From Laspinema palackyanum D2a (lineage in GTDB: Bacteria > Cyanobacteriota > Cyanobacteriia > Cyanobacteriales > Laspinemataceae), in contig JAMXFF010000013.1 of the NCBI GenBank assembly GCA_025370845.1, positions 1 to 64,000 on the forward strand: 64,000 nt of DNA, given 5' to 3'. Position numbers and translations under genes: made by a program. Shown in pieces: positions 27,301 through 35,839 of the stretch; positions within the stretch are counted from its first letter, which is position 1; every line of letters starts with the position of its first letter. The notes under the pieces were generated by a model. That model had not been told where the DNA came from. It made no database searches and saw only the letters and a program-made list of their open reading frames with translations.

Positions 27301-29131
27301 AAGACGCATCTAAACTCCCGTTGCCGGTTTGGATAGTGATCGCCCCGGTTCCTCCCGCACTCAGGGTAATATCTCCCCCCGTCCCCGCACCTGTAGACTG
27401 GGAAATTAGCTGACGCGCTTCAATATTGCCATTGCTACTGGTGAGGGAGATATTTCCCCCATTCCCTTCTGCGGAGGTATCGATGGTGGTAACCGTGATA
27501 TTCGCTCCGAAAATATTAATCTCTCGCCCTTGAGCCAGGATCTGGCTGGATGCATTCATCAAAAAAGCGCCGGTTCCTTCGTTATCCGCATCCGCCCGAA
27601 ATACAATGGCTTCCCCGGGGACAAATTCGAGGGAAACACCATTGGCAATCTCAATATTATTAGTCGCTTCTAGGATGATATTGCCGATTTGATTTTGAAG
27701 CGTTTGGGCCGAAATTGTAATAGGTTCCCCGGCAAATTCATCGGATAAAATATTCGGCAGAAACTCCGCGATATTGGGTGGATTATCCTCATCATTAGAA
27801 ATGATAATATTCAAGGGGTCGAGGAGCAGGGTTCCGGAATTTCCGTGGGTGGCACTGACATCAACGATGCCTTCAAAAATCAGGTGTTCTTTGCCTGAAA
27901 CTTCTACAAATCCGCCATTTTGGGAGGGAGCAAAGGGGGTGGAACCTCCCCGGGCGCTAATGTTGCCATAGAATCCGGTGACGCGATCGCTCCAGACAAT
28001 GGCGCGTCCCCCATTCCCGGTACTCAGGGCATCCACTCGGATGGTGGAATCGGGACTGATTAAGGTGCGATCGGCAGTGGGCAATCGAGTCCCGCCTTGG
28101 AAATCCCCACCCAGATAGACTTCGCCTCCGCCATTGCCCCCAGAAGCATCAAGGGTTGAGGCGATCGCCCCAATTTTTTCCCCTAAAATCGTGACGGTCC
28201 CCCCAGTTTCCACCCCATCGGCAACGGAAATCTCACCGCTGACAAGGGTGGTTCCCGGATCGGGGGACCAGGATAAATTGGAACCGCTGAGGGTAATTGT
28301 TCCATCGGGATTCACTGCCGCACCTCGGGCGTGTCCCTGAGTGAGATTTCCTTCTGTGAGCAGTTGGGGTAATTGTAAGGCAGAAATTCCCGTTTCGGTG
28401 TTTGGGGCGATCGCCTGGAATTCCAGACTTAGCAGCATTCCTTCCTGAGACAACCGGACGCGATGGGGTCCGGGGACACTGGCGATGGTGATGTTGCCCC
28501 CTGGGGCGGTTAAGGTTCCCGTATTGAGGACGCTGCCCCCCATCAGGGTAATATTTTCCCCAAACTCGACGGTCAAATCTCCGGCATTGACAATACTCCC
28601 GGCCTGAGATTGAGTAAAATCAAACTGATTGGGGGACCCGGTGAGGCTGTGATAGGAAGAGGTCCCCAATACATCAAAACTCGCTCCTGAGTTAAATCCG
28701 AGCGAGTTTGCAGTGGTAGCAAAAAAGGACCCCGTGAGGTTTAACTGAGCGGTAGGACCGAACAGGATGCCTGCGGGGTTGATTAAATATAGATTGGAGT
28801 GGCTGCCGCTGACTTGCAGCAGACCCTGAATTAGAGAAGGGTTGCCCCCGACAACCCGAGTGAAGATATTCTGGATGTCGGGATTTGCCAGAAAGTTAGC
28901 AGTTTGACCCGCTTCTAAACCAAAGCGATCGAAACTGTGGAAGAGATTGGAGCCATCACCGGAGGGACTGCCCCCCTGGATATCAAAGCGATCGCCATCA
29001 TGGGTAACTTGGGTCCCGGTTCCATCCACAGCGGGAATCATCGATTGAGTTCGTCCCGCTTCTAGGAAAATGCCCCACCAACAAACTGCGGCCAATAGGG
29101 TACTTGGGCCAATTACCCATGATGACTTCAT
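24326..29131 (-). CDS. Secreted haemagglutinin-type exoprotein with C-terminal CHAT protease domain
   Basis: A 1601-aa protein from the ATG at 29131, seven bases after AGGAG and just past the upstream stop; an in-frame ATG 30 bp earlier lies inside the previous gene without such a site. Order: signal peptide; TPS/filamentous haemagglutinin secretion domain (VVGGNPSLIQGLLQVSG, LYLINPAGILFGP, about 30-300); long Gly/Thr/Asn-rich beta-helix with several 58-residue repeats (about 540-790); Pro-rich linker with eight AEPAP-I/S-PV octads (about 1070-1150); C-terminal CHAT caspase-like domain (about 1270-1601) with catalytic His in HLATHGQ (about 1444) and Cys in LSACRTA (about 1487). A secreted caspase-fold peptidase is expected; substrate unknown. 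No TpsB transporter is encoded in the window. Confidence 0.92.
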   Translation of the reverse strand: MKSSWVIGPSTLLAAVCWWGIFLEAGRTQSMIPAVDGTGTQVTHDGDRFDIQGGSPSGDGSNLFHSFDRFGLEAGQTANFLANPDIQNIFTRVVGGNPSLIQGLLQVSGSHSNLYLINPAGILFGPTAQLNLTGSFFATTANSLGFNSGASFDVLGTSSYHSLTGSPNQFDFTQSQAGSIVNAGDLTVEFGENITLMGGSVLNTGTLTAPGGNITIASVPGPHRVRLSQEGMLLSLEFQAIAPNTETGISALQLPQLLTEGNLTQGHARGAAVNPDGTITLSGSNLSWSPDPGTTLVSGEISVADGVETGGTVTILGEKIGAIASTLDASGGNGGGEVYLGGDFQGGTRLPTADRTLISPDSTIRVDALSTGNGGRAIVWSDRVTGFYGNISARGGSTPFAPSQNGGFVEVSGKEHLIFEGIVDVSATHGNSGTLLLDPLNIIISNDEDNPPNIAEFLPNILSDEFAGEPITISAQTLQNQIGNIILEATNNIEIANGVSLEFVPGEAIVFRADADNEGTGAFLMNASSQILAQGREINIFGANITVTTIDTSAEGNGGNISLTSSNGNIEARQLISQSTGAGTGGDITLSAGGTGAITIQTGNGSLDASSASGDGGTITLTTQTGDITTGEMISKSDGGGTAGDIILSAGGTGAIDIGTGNGILDASSVSGDGGNITLTTETGNITTRTILANSEGEGTGGEISLNTGGDGNIIIQTGNATIDASSGSGDGGIIELNTEGGDITTQDLSTNSNATPGTINLDASTGTLRLRGNINTNNLNVRADAIEATGNSSATGRGRLVIEPGSAGRNVAIAPTDNNLPNDTLILGDNLLNALTNGFGSIIIGRSDSTGNVTLYNGFDFNAPVTIAGGQTLTGPNQDTTWTLTGPGRGTLSGYPNGMRFENIENLTGGSASDTFAFLDGAQFGRIDGAAGSDRLDYSNYTGEVTVELPNATGTTSGAFNIEDVTLPETEEPEPTPSPEEGENLFTPVIKPAPKIDPLPLPPSAQSTPEPETGEASEPPSPEPDITEPSPVAEPAPIPVAEPAPSPVAEPAPIPVAEPAPIPVAEPAPSPVAEPAPSPVAEPAPIPVAEPAPIPVSEPAPVVEPAQIPMVVGPGIQGGSGLPVPEIATPVPAEPALMNVPSLTETGYPWTPSLGDRFMGSPGLEQRNEQAVSDVLSEPPILQLNNRSDLDSLLDSGQIEQAIEMGDRVFSEDFEEYLGQTINLPYLSFETIQNKLRDMETLTGKNAGLIYVFSRNEQLDLVLIPPVGKPIYKSVPEANQAVLLQEVQRLQGEIGNVSRRRTTSYLAPAQQLYQWIIAPLEPDLKRLGIETTIFSMDAGLRMLPIAALHDGEQFLVEKYSITLIPSLYLTDARYSNWKSTEVLAMGLSEFSDQYPLPAVPVEIDTIVNQLWPGAAFLNEAVTLDKLQELRRQEPFGIIHLATHGQFNSGARDNSYLQLWGEKLRLDRMQQLQWNDPPVELLVLSACRTAIGDLEAEFGFAGLAVQAGVKSAVASLWYANDAGTLGLMSEFYQNLRSAPIKAEALRRAQIAMIGGTVHLENGALVGSFGNVELPPELSRLGNRELRHPYYWAGFTMIGSPW
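25828..26045 (-). repeat. 24-bp coding tandem repeat (AEPAPIPV octads)
   Basis: About eight to nine copies of a 24-bp unit encode the Pro-rich spacer of the CHAT exoprotein, in two alternating versions (IPV and SPV). The near-identity of units at DNA level implies recent expansion or slippage. The length stays a multiple of three. Confidence 0.85.
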
Positions 29132-29135
29132 GCCC

Positions 29136-29930
29136 TTACTCCTGACTGATTTGAGTCGCATCTACAAGGGGTTCTGTTGCGAAGTCCCCCAATTCTACAG
29201 AATTAAGAAACTGTTGCCACCGGGCAAACAGGACGGTATCCTGGGGATTATCCCGGCGCATTTGAGCCAGAATGCTCAGAGCATCATGCCAAATCCCTTC
29301 CCGAGCATAGATGGAAACCCGGTTACTTGGGGTTGTGGCATTTTTGAGTTCTAAGGCGATGGTTTCATCCGGTTCCACTCGTTCGATCCAACCATCGACG
29401 ACAATATCTCCGGTGCGATCGTTCGCATCGCAGACCATTTTTAAGTACCAATGATAACTTTTCCCTGGATCCAGGGTAGTCGCATCATTCACAGGTAAAC
29501 TGTGACTAATAATCCCCCCTTGGGGAATTTGGATTTTGGCTTGGTAAACCACATTCTCCTCATTATCTCCCTCGACCAATTCAAACTCTAAGGTTTGGGG
29601 GCCTGATGTGGGGACATACCAGTACAACGTGGGATGCTCGGCCAAAGTCAAGGGCATGGCATCACCCGGAGTTAATGCGGTCAAAGGTTTTTGGCCCGCT
29701 TGATAGGTTCCACAGCCTCTGGTGCCGCCTTCTGCGGTCCGTTGGGGCGCACCGCGATCGGGAGGATTGAAAGATTGACTGAGTAACCAGGGACCAGCAG
29801 TCGCTGTAGAGAGGGAATCGGGTTCAGTTTGAGCCTTCGCCTGCAAATTCAGGCCCGGACCCATCACCAGTCCCAAACATACCGCCACTGAAAATGTGGT
29901 AACTTGTTTTAACGATTTGTTCCAAAGCAT
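29136..29930 (-). CDS. DUF928-family exported protein
   Basis: The 264-aa protein begins with a signal peptide (TTFSVAVCLGLVMGPGLNLQAKAQ) and carries the DUF928 pattern: FNPPDRGAPQRTAEGGTRGC near residue 55, LTALTPG, TLYWYVPTSG, EFELVEGD and DPGKSYHWYLKMVCD. Mature protein therefore lies outside the cytoplasmic membrane. DUF928 has no known biochemical role but is found in cyanobacteria beside CHAT/haemagglutinin and CHASE2 genes, as here: the CHAT exoprotein start codon lies 4 bp after this stop codon. Co-expression and perhaps translational coupling are very likely. Confidence 0.9.
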   Translation of the reverse strand: MLWNKSLKQVTTFSVAVCLGLVMGPGLNLQAKAQTEPDSLSTATAGPWLLSQSFNPPDRGAPQRTAEGGTRGCGTYQAGQKPLTALTPGDAMPLTLAEHPTLYWYVPTSGPQTLEFELVEGDNEENVVYQAKIQIPQGGIISHSLPVNDATTLDPGKSYHWYLKMVCDANDRTGDIVVDGWIERVEPDETIALELKNATTPSNRVSIYAREGIWHDALSILAQMRRDNPQDTVLFARWQQFLNSVELGDFATEPLVDATQISQE

Positions 29931-30241
29931 AATACGGAAGCTCCCTTCATCTAATCAAATAATCGCGATCGCCCCTAACACCCACTTCCCCTAGGGGAAG
30001 ATTGTCCAGCCTACTTTAATACGGGTAATAAAACCTAACCTCTCTTTTATGCCAATAATTATTGGGATCGTCAATACGAAATTTAGAATTTACAACTCAA
30101 GATATAGCTAGACTCTGCCCTTTTAACCTAACTGCGGTGTAGATATCCTCCTTCTAGGGGTGCCAATTCTCCCATAACCCCTATCTGATGCTGTTGCGGT
30201 TTGAAGTTTTGGCAGAACTTTCAATCCCGTGGTGAAAAACT

Positions 30242-30436
30242 TCATCGAGTCAGGGCCCATTCGCCATCCTGGGGATCCGGATTAGCGGATCCTGTGAAAG
30301 TAGAGGGTATCCCTTCTAGTATGAACCCTCCTGCCCTCACTTGTGTATCAACAAAGTGACGAATTCTGTAAATGATTTGAGACCCACCCCCCAGAGACTC
30401 AAGGATAATTTCAACCCTATAACCCTCCACCTTCAT
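30242..30436 (-). CDS. Hypothetical 64-aa ORF
   Basis: A possible small gene starting MKVEGYRVEIILESLGGG and ending PDPQDGEWALTR. A longer TTG start exists 18 bp upstream. Hydrophobic and charged residues alternate as in beta structure, but no family, signal or strong ribosome binding site is seen. It lies alone between the DUF928 gene and the RNA-like region at 30.8 kb. It could be a remnant. Confidence 0.3.
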   Translation of the reverse strand: MKVEGYRVEIILESLGGGSQIIYRIRHFVDTQVRAGGFILEGIPSTFTGSANPDPQDGEWALTR

Positions 30437-30786
30437 TCTAAAGGGCTGAATCAACTACTGGCTTCAGTATTTTTACGGATCTAGGGCCTTTCTAGGTGGA
30501 GGTTTAAGTTGAAAACCTCGCCCCATCAATTCCATCCCGGTTTAATTGAAAAAAACACTAAAATTTTAATAACTTTTGCCCACAATATGTTATAATGTGT
30601 CGAGTAAATTACGCCATGCTGACCCCCCACACAACAGCGAAGAAAGCGGGTTTTTACCCAAACCCTTGCCTCACCACCCCGATTTAATGAACTATACCTT
30701 CACGAAAAAAAACCGAAAAAAAAGAGGAACAATGTAGTACAACTTGTGGTAAAGTACCACTACATTTGCTCCAGCCCTGAATGTCC

Positions 30787-30960
30787 CTTGATATATGTCG
30801 GAGGCTAGATAAAAGTTTCCGAGCATTTCAGCGGTTGGTCCCACAGCCTCCAAGACTGGGGGGATGAGCCCTTGTAATCAAGGCACAGACACCTCGCTTT
30901 ACTCGGTCGAGGAGTATGGATCAATTAAAAAAGGCGATCGCAACCGATCGCCCTTTTTTT
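30787..30960 (+). ncRNA. Candidate structured RNA, 6S-like
   Basis: A noncoding stretch with a rod-like folding pattern: ends TTGAT/ATCAA close it; AAAG/CTTT and CGAG/CTCG form an inner stem; a large central bubble follows; its 3' strand has a small hairpin CCTTG-TAAT-CAAGG; the apex is a CCTCC/GGGGG stem-loop. A closing stem, a bubble with a small 3'-side hairpin, and an apical stem are the hallmarks of 6S RNA, which binds RNA polymerase by mimicking an open promoter. A GGTTGGT segment also recalls 6S sequences. A strong terminator ends at 30960. The fold to ATCAA is about 138 nt, 174 nt with the terminator; typical 6S is about 180 nt. Upstream lies a palindrome GTGGTA-AAG-TACCAC (30744-30758) that could be a promoter or operator. 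Confidence 0.45.
30933..30960. terminator. Strong bidirectional terminator
   Basis: GGCGATCG-CAAC-CGATCGCC hairpin flanked by an A-run on the left and a T7 run on the right. It can end both the plus-strand RNA candidate and the minus-strand gap gene, whose stop is 31 bp away. The stem contains the HIP1 core CGATCG. Confidence 0.85.
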
Positions 30961-30991
30961 AATCAAAACACCGAATCAACCGGCTATCGAC

Positions 30992-32020
<1,029 letters not shown>

Positions 32021-32255
32021 CTACATTCCTCTGTAAACAAACAACTTGTACTTTAGCAGCAATCTCCCCTAGTTCGTGTTATTGCAGCGACATATCGTCA
32101 AGCTTTTAAGACTTTTGAGAGAGATTGTATTTCTTTAGAAAGATTTTAGGAATCGAGCAGATCCCCAGAAGAGTGACCCCGACCGCCAGATGAAACGTGA
32201 GGAGTTATCCAGGAGGACTGCCCGAATCAATGGGTGAGAAGTGTTATATGCAGTT

Positions 32256-32306
32256 AGAGAATCAGGACATGAAGTCCATTGATATTCCTGATATCCTGGA
32301 TTCTCT
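32256..32306 (-). terminator. Hairpin downstream of pckA
   Basis: AGAGAATCAGGA pairs with TCCTGGATTCTCT with one bulged base; the inner part (ATATCAGGAATATC) can extend it. It lies 15 bp after the pckA stop on the minus strand. There is no long T-run, so termination is only likely. Confidence 0.5.
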
Positions 32307-32320
32307 AGTTTCCGGTTGAG

Positions 32321-34078
32321 TTATTCAAAGCTAGGACCGGCGTCGATAATCTCCTGACTGGCGGTGGTAAAGCGTTTGAAGTTATCCACAAACCGTCGGG
32401 CTAGTTCTTTAGCTTGGCGATCGTAAGCCTCTTTATCCGCCCAGGTATTGCGCGGATCGAGAATCTCACTGGGTACGCCGGAAACGGCTTCGGGAATCAA
32501 CAGTTTGAAGATGGGATCGGGATGACAGGTGACGTGATCGAGTTCGCCACTCAGGGCTGCTGATACCATTGCCCGGGTATATTTAATCTTAATCCGGCTG
32601 CCCACGCCATAAGGACCGCCAGACCATCCGGTATTGACGAGATATACGGAGGCGGTAGAATTATGTTTCCGTAGGCGTTCACCGAGCATTTCTGCATACA
32701 CGGTAGCGGACAGTGGCAGGAAGGGTTTTCCGAAACAGGCGGAGAAGGTGGCTTCGGGTTCGGTAATTCCGCGTTCTGTTCCGGCGAGTTTGCTGGTATA
32801 GCCGGACATGAAGTAATACATCGCCTGCCGGTTTGTCAGTTTGGCGATCGGAGGTAAGACACCAAAGGCATCTGCTGAAAGGAAAATCACCGCTGTTGGA
32901 TGCCCGCCGACGCTGGGAAGGACTACATTGGGAATATAGTCAATGGGATAGGCAACCCGGGTATTTTCGGTCAAACGACCATCATTATAGTCGGGATGAC
33001 GAGTGACGGGATCGAGGACGACGTTTTCCATCAAGGCACCAAAGCGGATCGCATCCCAGATTTGCGGTTCGTTTTCTTTGGACAAGGCGATCGTTTTTGC
33101 ATAACATCCGCCTTCAAAGTTAAAAACGCCGTCTTCTGACCAACCATGTTCATCATCGCCAATTAACCGACGGGTTGGATCGGCGGAAATGGTGGTTTTA
33201 CCTGTACCGGAGAGTCCGAAGAATAAGGCGGTATTACCCTTGTCATCCATGTTCGCCGAACAGTGCATTGGCAGGACGTTCCGCTTGGTCATAAAGTAGT
33301 TCATCAAGGAGAACACGGATTTTTTGATCTCCCCGGAATATTTAGAACCGCCGATAATGACGATTTTTTGCGAAAAGTTGACGACGATAAAGGCTTCGGA
33401 GTTGATGCCGTTGATTTCCGGGTCACCTTGCAAACCGGGAACCGCGATCACGGTGAAATCAGCTTGATGGTTGGCGAGTTCTTCGTCTGTTGCCCGAATA
33501 AAGAGTTGATGGGCGAATAAATTCTGTGAGGCATATTGGTTGATGATTCTCACGCCGACTCGGTAGTTCGGGTCGCACCCGACATACCCATCAAACAGAT
33601 AAAGATCTCGACCCTGGACGTAGGAGAGCACTTGGCGATAGAGGCGTTTGAAGTTTTGTTCGGAAATGGGAACGTTGAGTTTGTTCCAGTGGATTTCGTC
33701 CCGGCTGTTCGGTTCATCTACGATAAATTTATCGTTGGGAGACCGTCCGGTATATTTTCCGGTATTAATACAAAGTGCGCCATTGTCGGCGAGGATTGCT
33801 TCTGCCCGGGCTAAGGCGTGTTCGACCAAGATGGGAATGGAGAGGTTGCGATAGACATGGCCGAGGTTTTTCATCCCTAGGGCTTCTAGTCCGTAAGTTT
33901 TGGGGGTTTGGTCATGTTCTAAGGTTAGGGTTTCTTTCATGGTGGTGAGGGCTTGGTTATATGCCAAGGTATTCTTAATGGTTTTAAATGCGGCTACGTC
34001 TTGATAAGTATTGCGGCTGGACCGGGTTGCTTCTTCCATATTGGGTTTTGGGGATGTGTTGTAGTTTTGAACGCTCAT
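32321..34078 (-). CDS. pckA: Phosphoenolpyruvate carboxykinase (ATP)
   Basis: The 585-aa enzyme interconverts oxaloacetate + ATP and PEP + CO2 + ADP. ATP-type signatures are clear: TGKYTGRSPNDKFIV, MHCSANMDDKGNTALFFGLSGTGKTT (kinase-1a P-loop), RRLIGDDEHGW (metal-binding kinase-2), TENTRVAYPI, and LAGTERGITEP. An N-terminal extension of about 45 residues precedes the core compared with the 540-aa E. coli enzyme; the start ATG has GAGGA at proper distance. In cyanobacteria it could serve gluconeogenesis or, in reverse, CO2 fixation by PEP with ATP gain. It is next to gap1 and near the pfl genes. Confidence 0.95.
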   Translation of the reverse strand: MSVQNYNTSPKPNMEEATRSSRNTYQDVAAFKTIKNTLAYNQALTTMKETLTLEHDQTPKTYGLEALGMKNLGHVYRNLSIPILVEHALARAEAILADNGALCINTGKYTGRSPNDKFIVDEPNSRDEIHWNKLNVPISEQNFKRLYRQVLSYVQGRDLYLFDGYVGCDPNYRVGVRIINQYASQNLFAHQLFIRATDEELANHQADFTVIAVPGLQGDPEINGINSEAFIVVNFSQKIVIIGGSKYSGEIKKSVFSLMNYFMTKRNVLPMHCSANMDDKGNTALFFGLSGTGKTTISADPTRRLIGDDEHGWSEDGVFNFEGGCYAKTIALSKENEPQIWDAIRFGALMENVVLDPVTRHPDYNDGRLTENTRVAYPIDYIPNVVLPSVGGHPTAVIFLSADAFGVLPPIAKLTNRQAMYYFMSGYTSKLAGTERGITEPEATFSACFGKPFLPLSATVYAEMLGERLRKHNSTASVYLVNTGWSGGPYGVGSRIKIKYTRAMVSAALSGELDHVTCHPDPIFKLLIPEAVSGVPSEILDPRNTWADKEAYDRQAKELARRFVDNFKRFTTASQEIIDAGPSFE

Positions 34079-34987
34079 TTGTTGGTCCTCGTTCTTTCTC
34101 TGGCAATAAATTGTGTTGTCGTGACTGGAGTTGCGTTTAGGTTGTGTGCTAACCGGGTTACATTAGCAACGATGGGGTTGGTAAACTTTTTGAGTTGTCG
34201 GCGTTGAGAAAATCTACCGATATATTCTGATCCGGATGTTAAGCCTGTGCTTCTGGCCCTAACAGATTAGGGAGGTGAACGGATCTCTTAACACTGTATT
34301 GTTCGGTCTGTTTGCGGGGAGTCTCATCCCAAGAGGGTGACCTCGCTGAAAGCTTCTACACCCTGGGCTTAATGTAGTTCCCCCTTTCTGATTGATGGGG
34401 GGTGGGATTGAGGCAGATTCCGACGTTCTACAGTTTAGGAGATTACCGGCTCTGCGGTTTAAGTTTCAGGGTTTTGGCGGAGGTCTTCAACTTTATCATA
34501 AGCGAATTAATGGCTTAAAACAATTACAAAATATTACGAAATTGCGGTTTAGTTTAGGCCCTCGGTTCCCTTACAACCGTCCGGACTTTCTTCTGGGTTT
34601 TTCCCAAGGCGATTCAATGGCAATACTCATCTGCTATGTAGCTACTATTGGGCGGAAAATTTTGCAAGGTTTCTCACGGAATCTCTCGGCGAAATAACAA
34701 GAACGAATAACATTTGTTACATAAATTCATCAAAAAAGTTGTGCGTGACCCCGTTTTTTGCTAAACTTAGCAAAGGCATCTCTTTGTGTGAAAAAAGAGT
34801 TCCTTTTGAAAAAAGAGTCTATTCAGGCCGGAAGGTCAGGCAGGATTGGCTGGTAGGGGGAAGTAACCACCAGGCGATCGCCTCACACCGCCCATTTTTA
34901 AGGTAGGATAAAAACAAGGGAACAGGTCAGGTCAGTATAGAAGGGAGTCAGAAATTCCCAGAAGTGGTAGCATAGAGTTCAATATAG

Positions 34988-35443
34988 ATCCCGTGTCAAT
35001 TACGAGCGTCGTACCCCACCCTTATGGGAGAGCCGGAACCGAACCCGATGTTAATGGACGGTCCCGCCAGCATCAATGCTGCTGTCGCGATCGCTGGCCG
35101 CACCCAAATCGGTCACGGGACCTCTGTCCTTGAGAGTCCAGAGGTGGTGAATCTTGTGTTAGAGCGCGGCATGGTCCTAGAAATGTGTCCCACCTCTAAT
35201 CAACCTCTGGGCAACGTCTCATCCTATCAAAATCACCGGATTCTCGCCCTAGATGAGGCAGGGGGGAAGGTAACGGTCAATTCTGACGATCCCACCGGGT
35301 TGGGGCTGAATTTAACCCAAGAGATGCAACGGTTAGTCAGCGATCGCCGCTTATCCCGGGACTGTATTGCCCGATGGACTTGCAATGCTTTTAAAGTTGC
35401 GATCGCAAATGAGGCGATGCGATCGCAATTTTTCACCAACTAG
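34988..35443 (+). pseudogene. C-terminal remnant of adenosine deaminase
   Basis: About 150 codons match only the C-terminal third of adenosine deaminase: GPASINAAVAIAG, RTQIGHGTSVLESP, LEMCPTSNQPLG and VNSDDPTGLGLNLTQEM. These correspond to the zinc/substrate loops GHG, CPTSN and DDP of the family. The usual N-terminal part with the HxH zinc motif and the catalytic HAGE segment (about 190 residues) is absent; an in-frame stop (TAG, 34985) precedes the remnant and no N-terminal fragment was seen in other frames. The normally conserved HP after CPTSN reads HR. The best start is an ATG at 35024, which gives a 139-aa product that cannot be an active deaminase. Confidence 0.85.
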
Positions 35444-35754
35444 AAACCGGGCAGCAAACTCACTGTCCCTCGGGGGAATCTCCGGGTGGATGAAAACCTT
35501 AAACCCGTGGTTTTGTGATTATACCTTAATCTTCCCCAAAAAGCAATGTTCAAACGCCATAATTTTTGCCCCCCCCCTATAAATCTTAAACAATTCCAAA
35601 GAAAATCTATAGATATTTCAACAGCTCCTTGACAAGTCTGGCAGCATCGGCAGTCGCCGGGTTACACCCAGCCCCCAGCAAAGATTCCAGCTCATCGCCC
35701 CCCATCCTGCCCCCAGGGGATTTCTTTATTTTTTATAAAAAAAATTTCAAAACC

Positions 35755-35798
35755 GAAAAGTGGATAGAATCGTGTGCTATATTAAAAAAGTGGATAGA
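35755..35798 (+). promoter_or_regulatory. Direct repeat upstream of pyruvate formate-lyase
   Basis: AAAAGTGGATAGAA occurs twice, 30 bp apart (35757-35770 and 35787-35800), starting about 85 and 55 bp before the pflB start, in an A/T-rich stretch. Spacing of about three helical turns would fit an activator binding as a dimer on one face of the DNA. No regulator is known for these sequences. Confidence 0.35.
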
Positions 35799-35839
35799 AA
35801 ACAAGCAAAACGGTTTACCGATTCGAGGTAATATAACTT

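Noticed and set aside
29132-29161. Longer start for the CHAT exoprotein at 29161
   Set aside because: It would overlap the DUF928 gene; the ATG at 29131 has AGGAG at ideal spacing and gives a better signal peptide.
34392-34697. 101-codon plus-strand ORF between pckA and the adenosine deaminase remnant
   Set aside because: No ribosome binding site, no recognisable domain, composition unlike neighbouring genes; more likely chance.
34121-35000. Search for an N-terminal adenosine deaminase fragment or tRNA gene
   Set aside because: No HxH zinc motif in any frame and no cloverleaf-like sequence was found.
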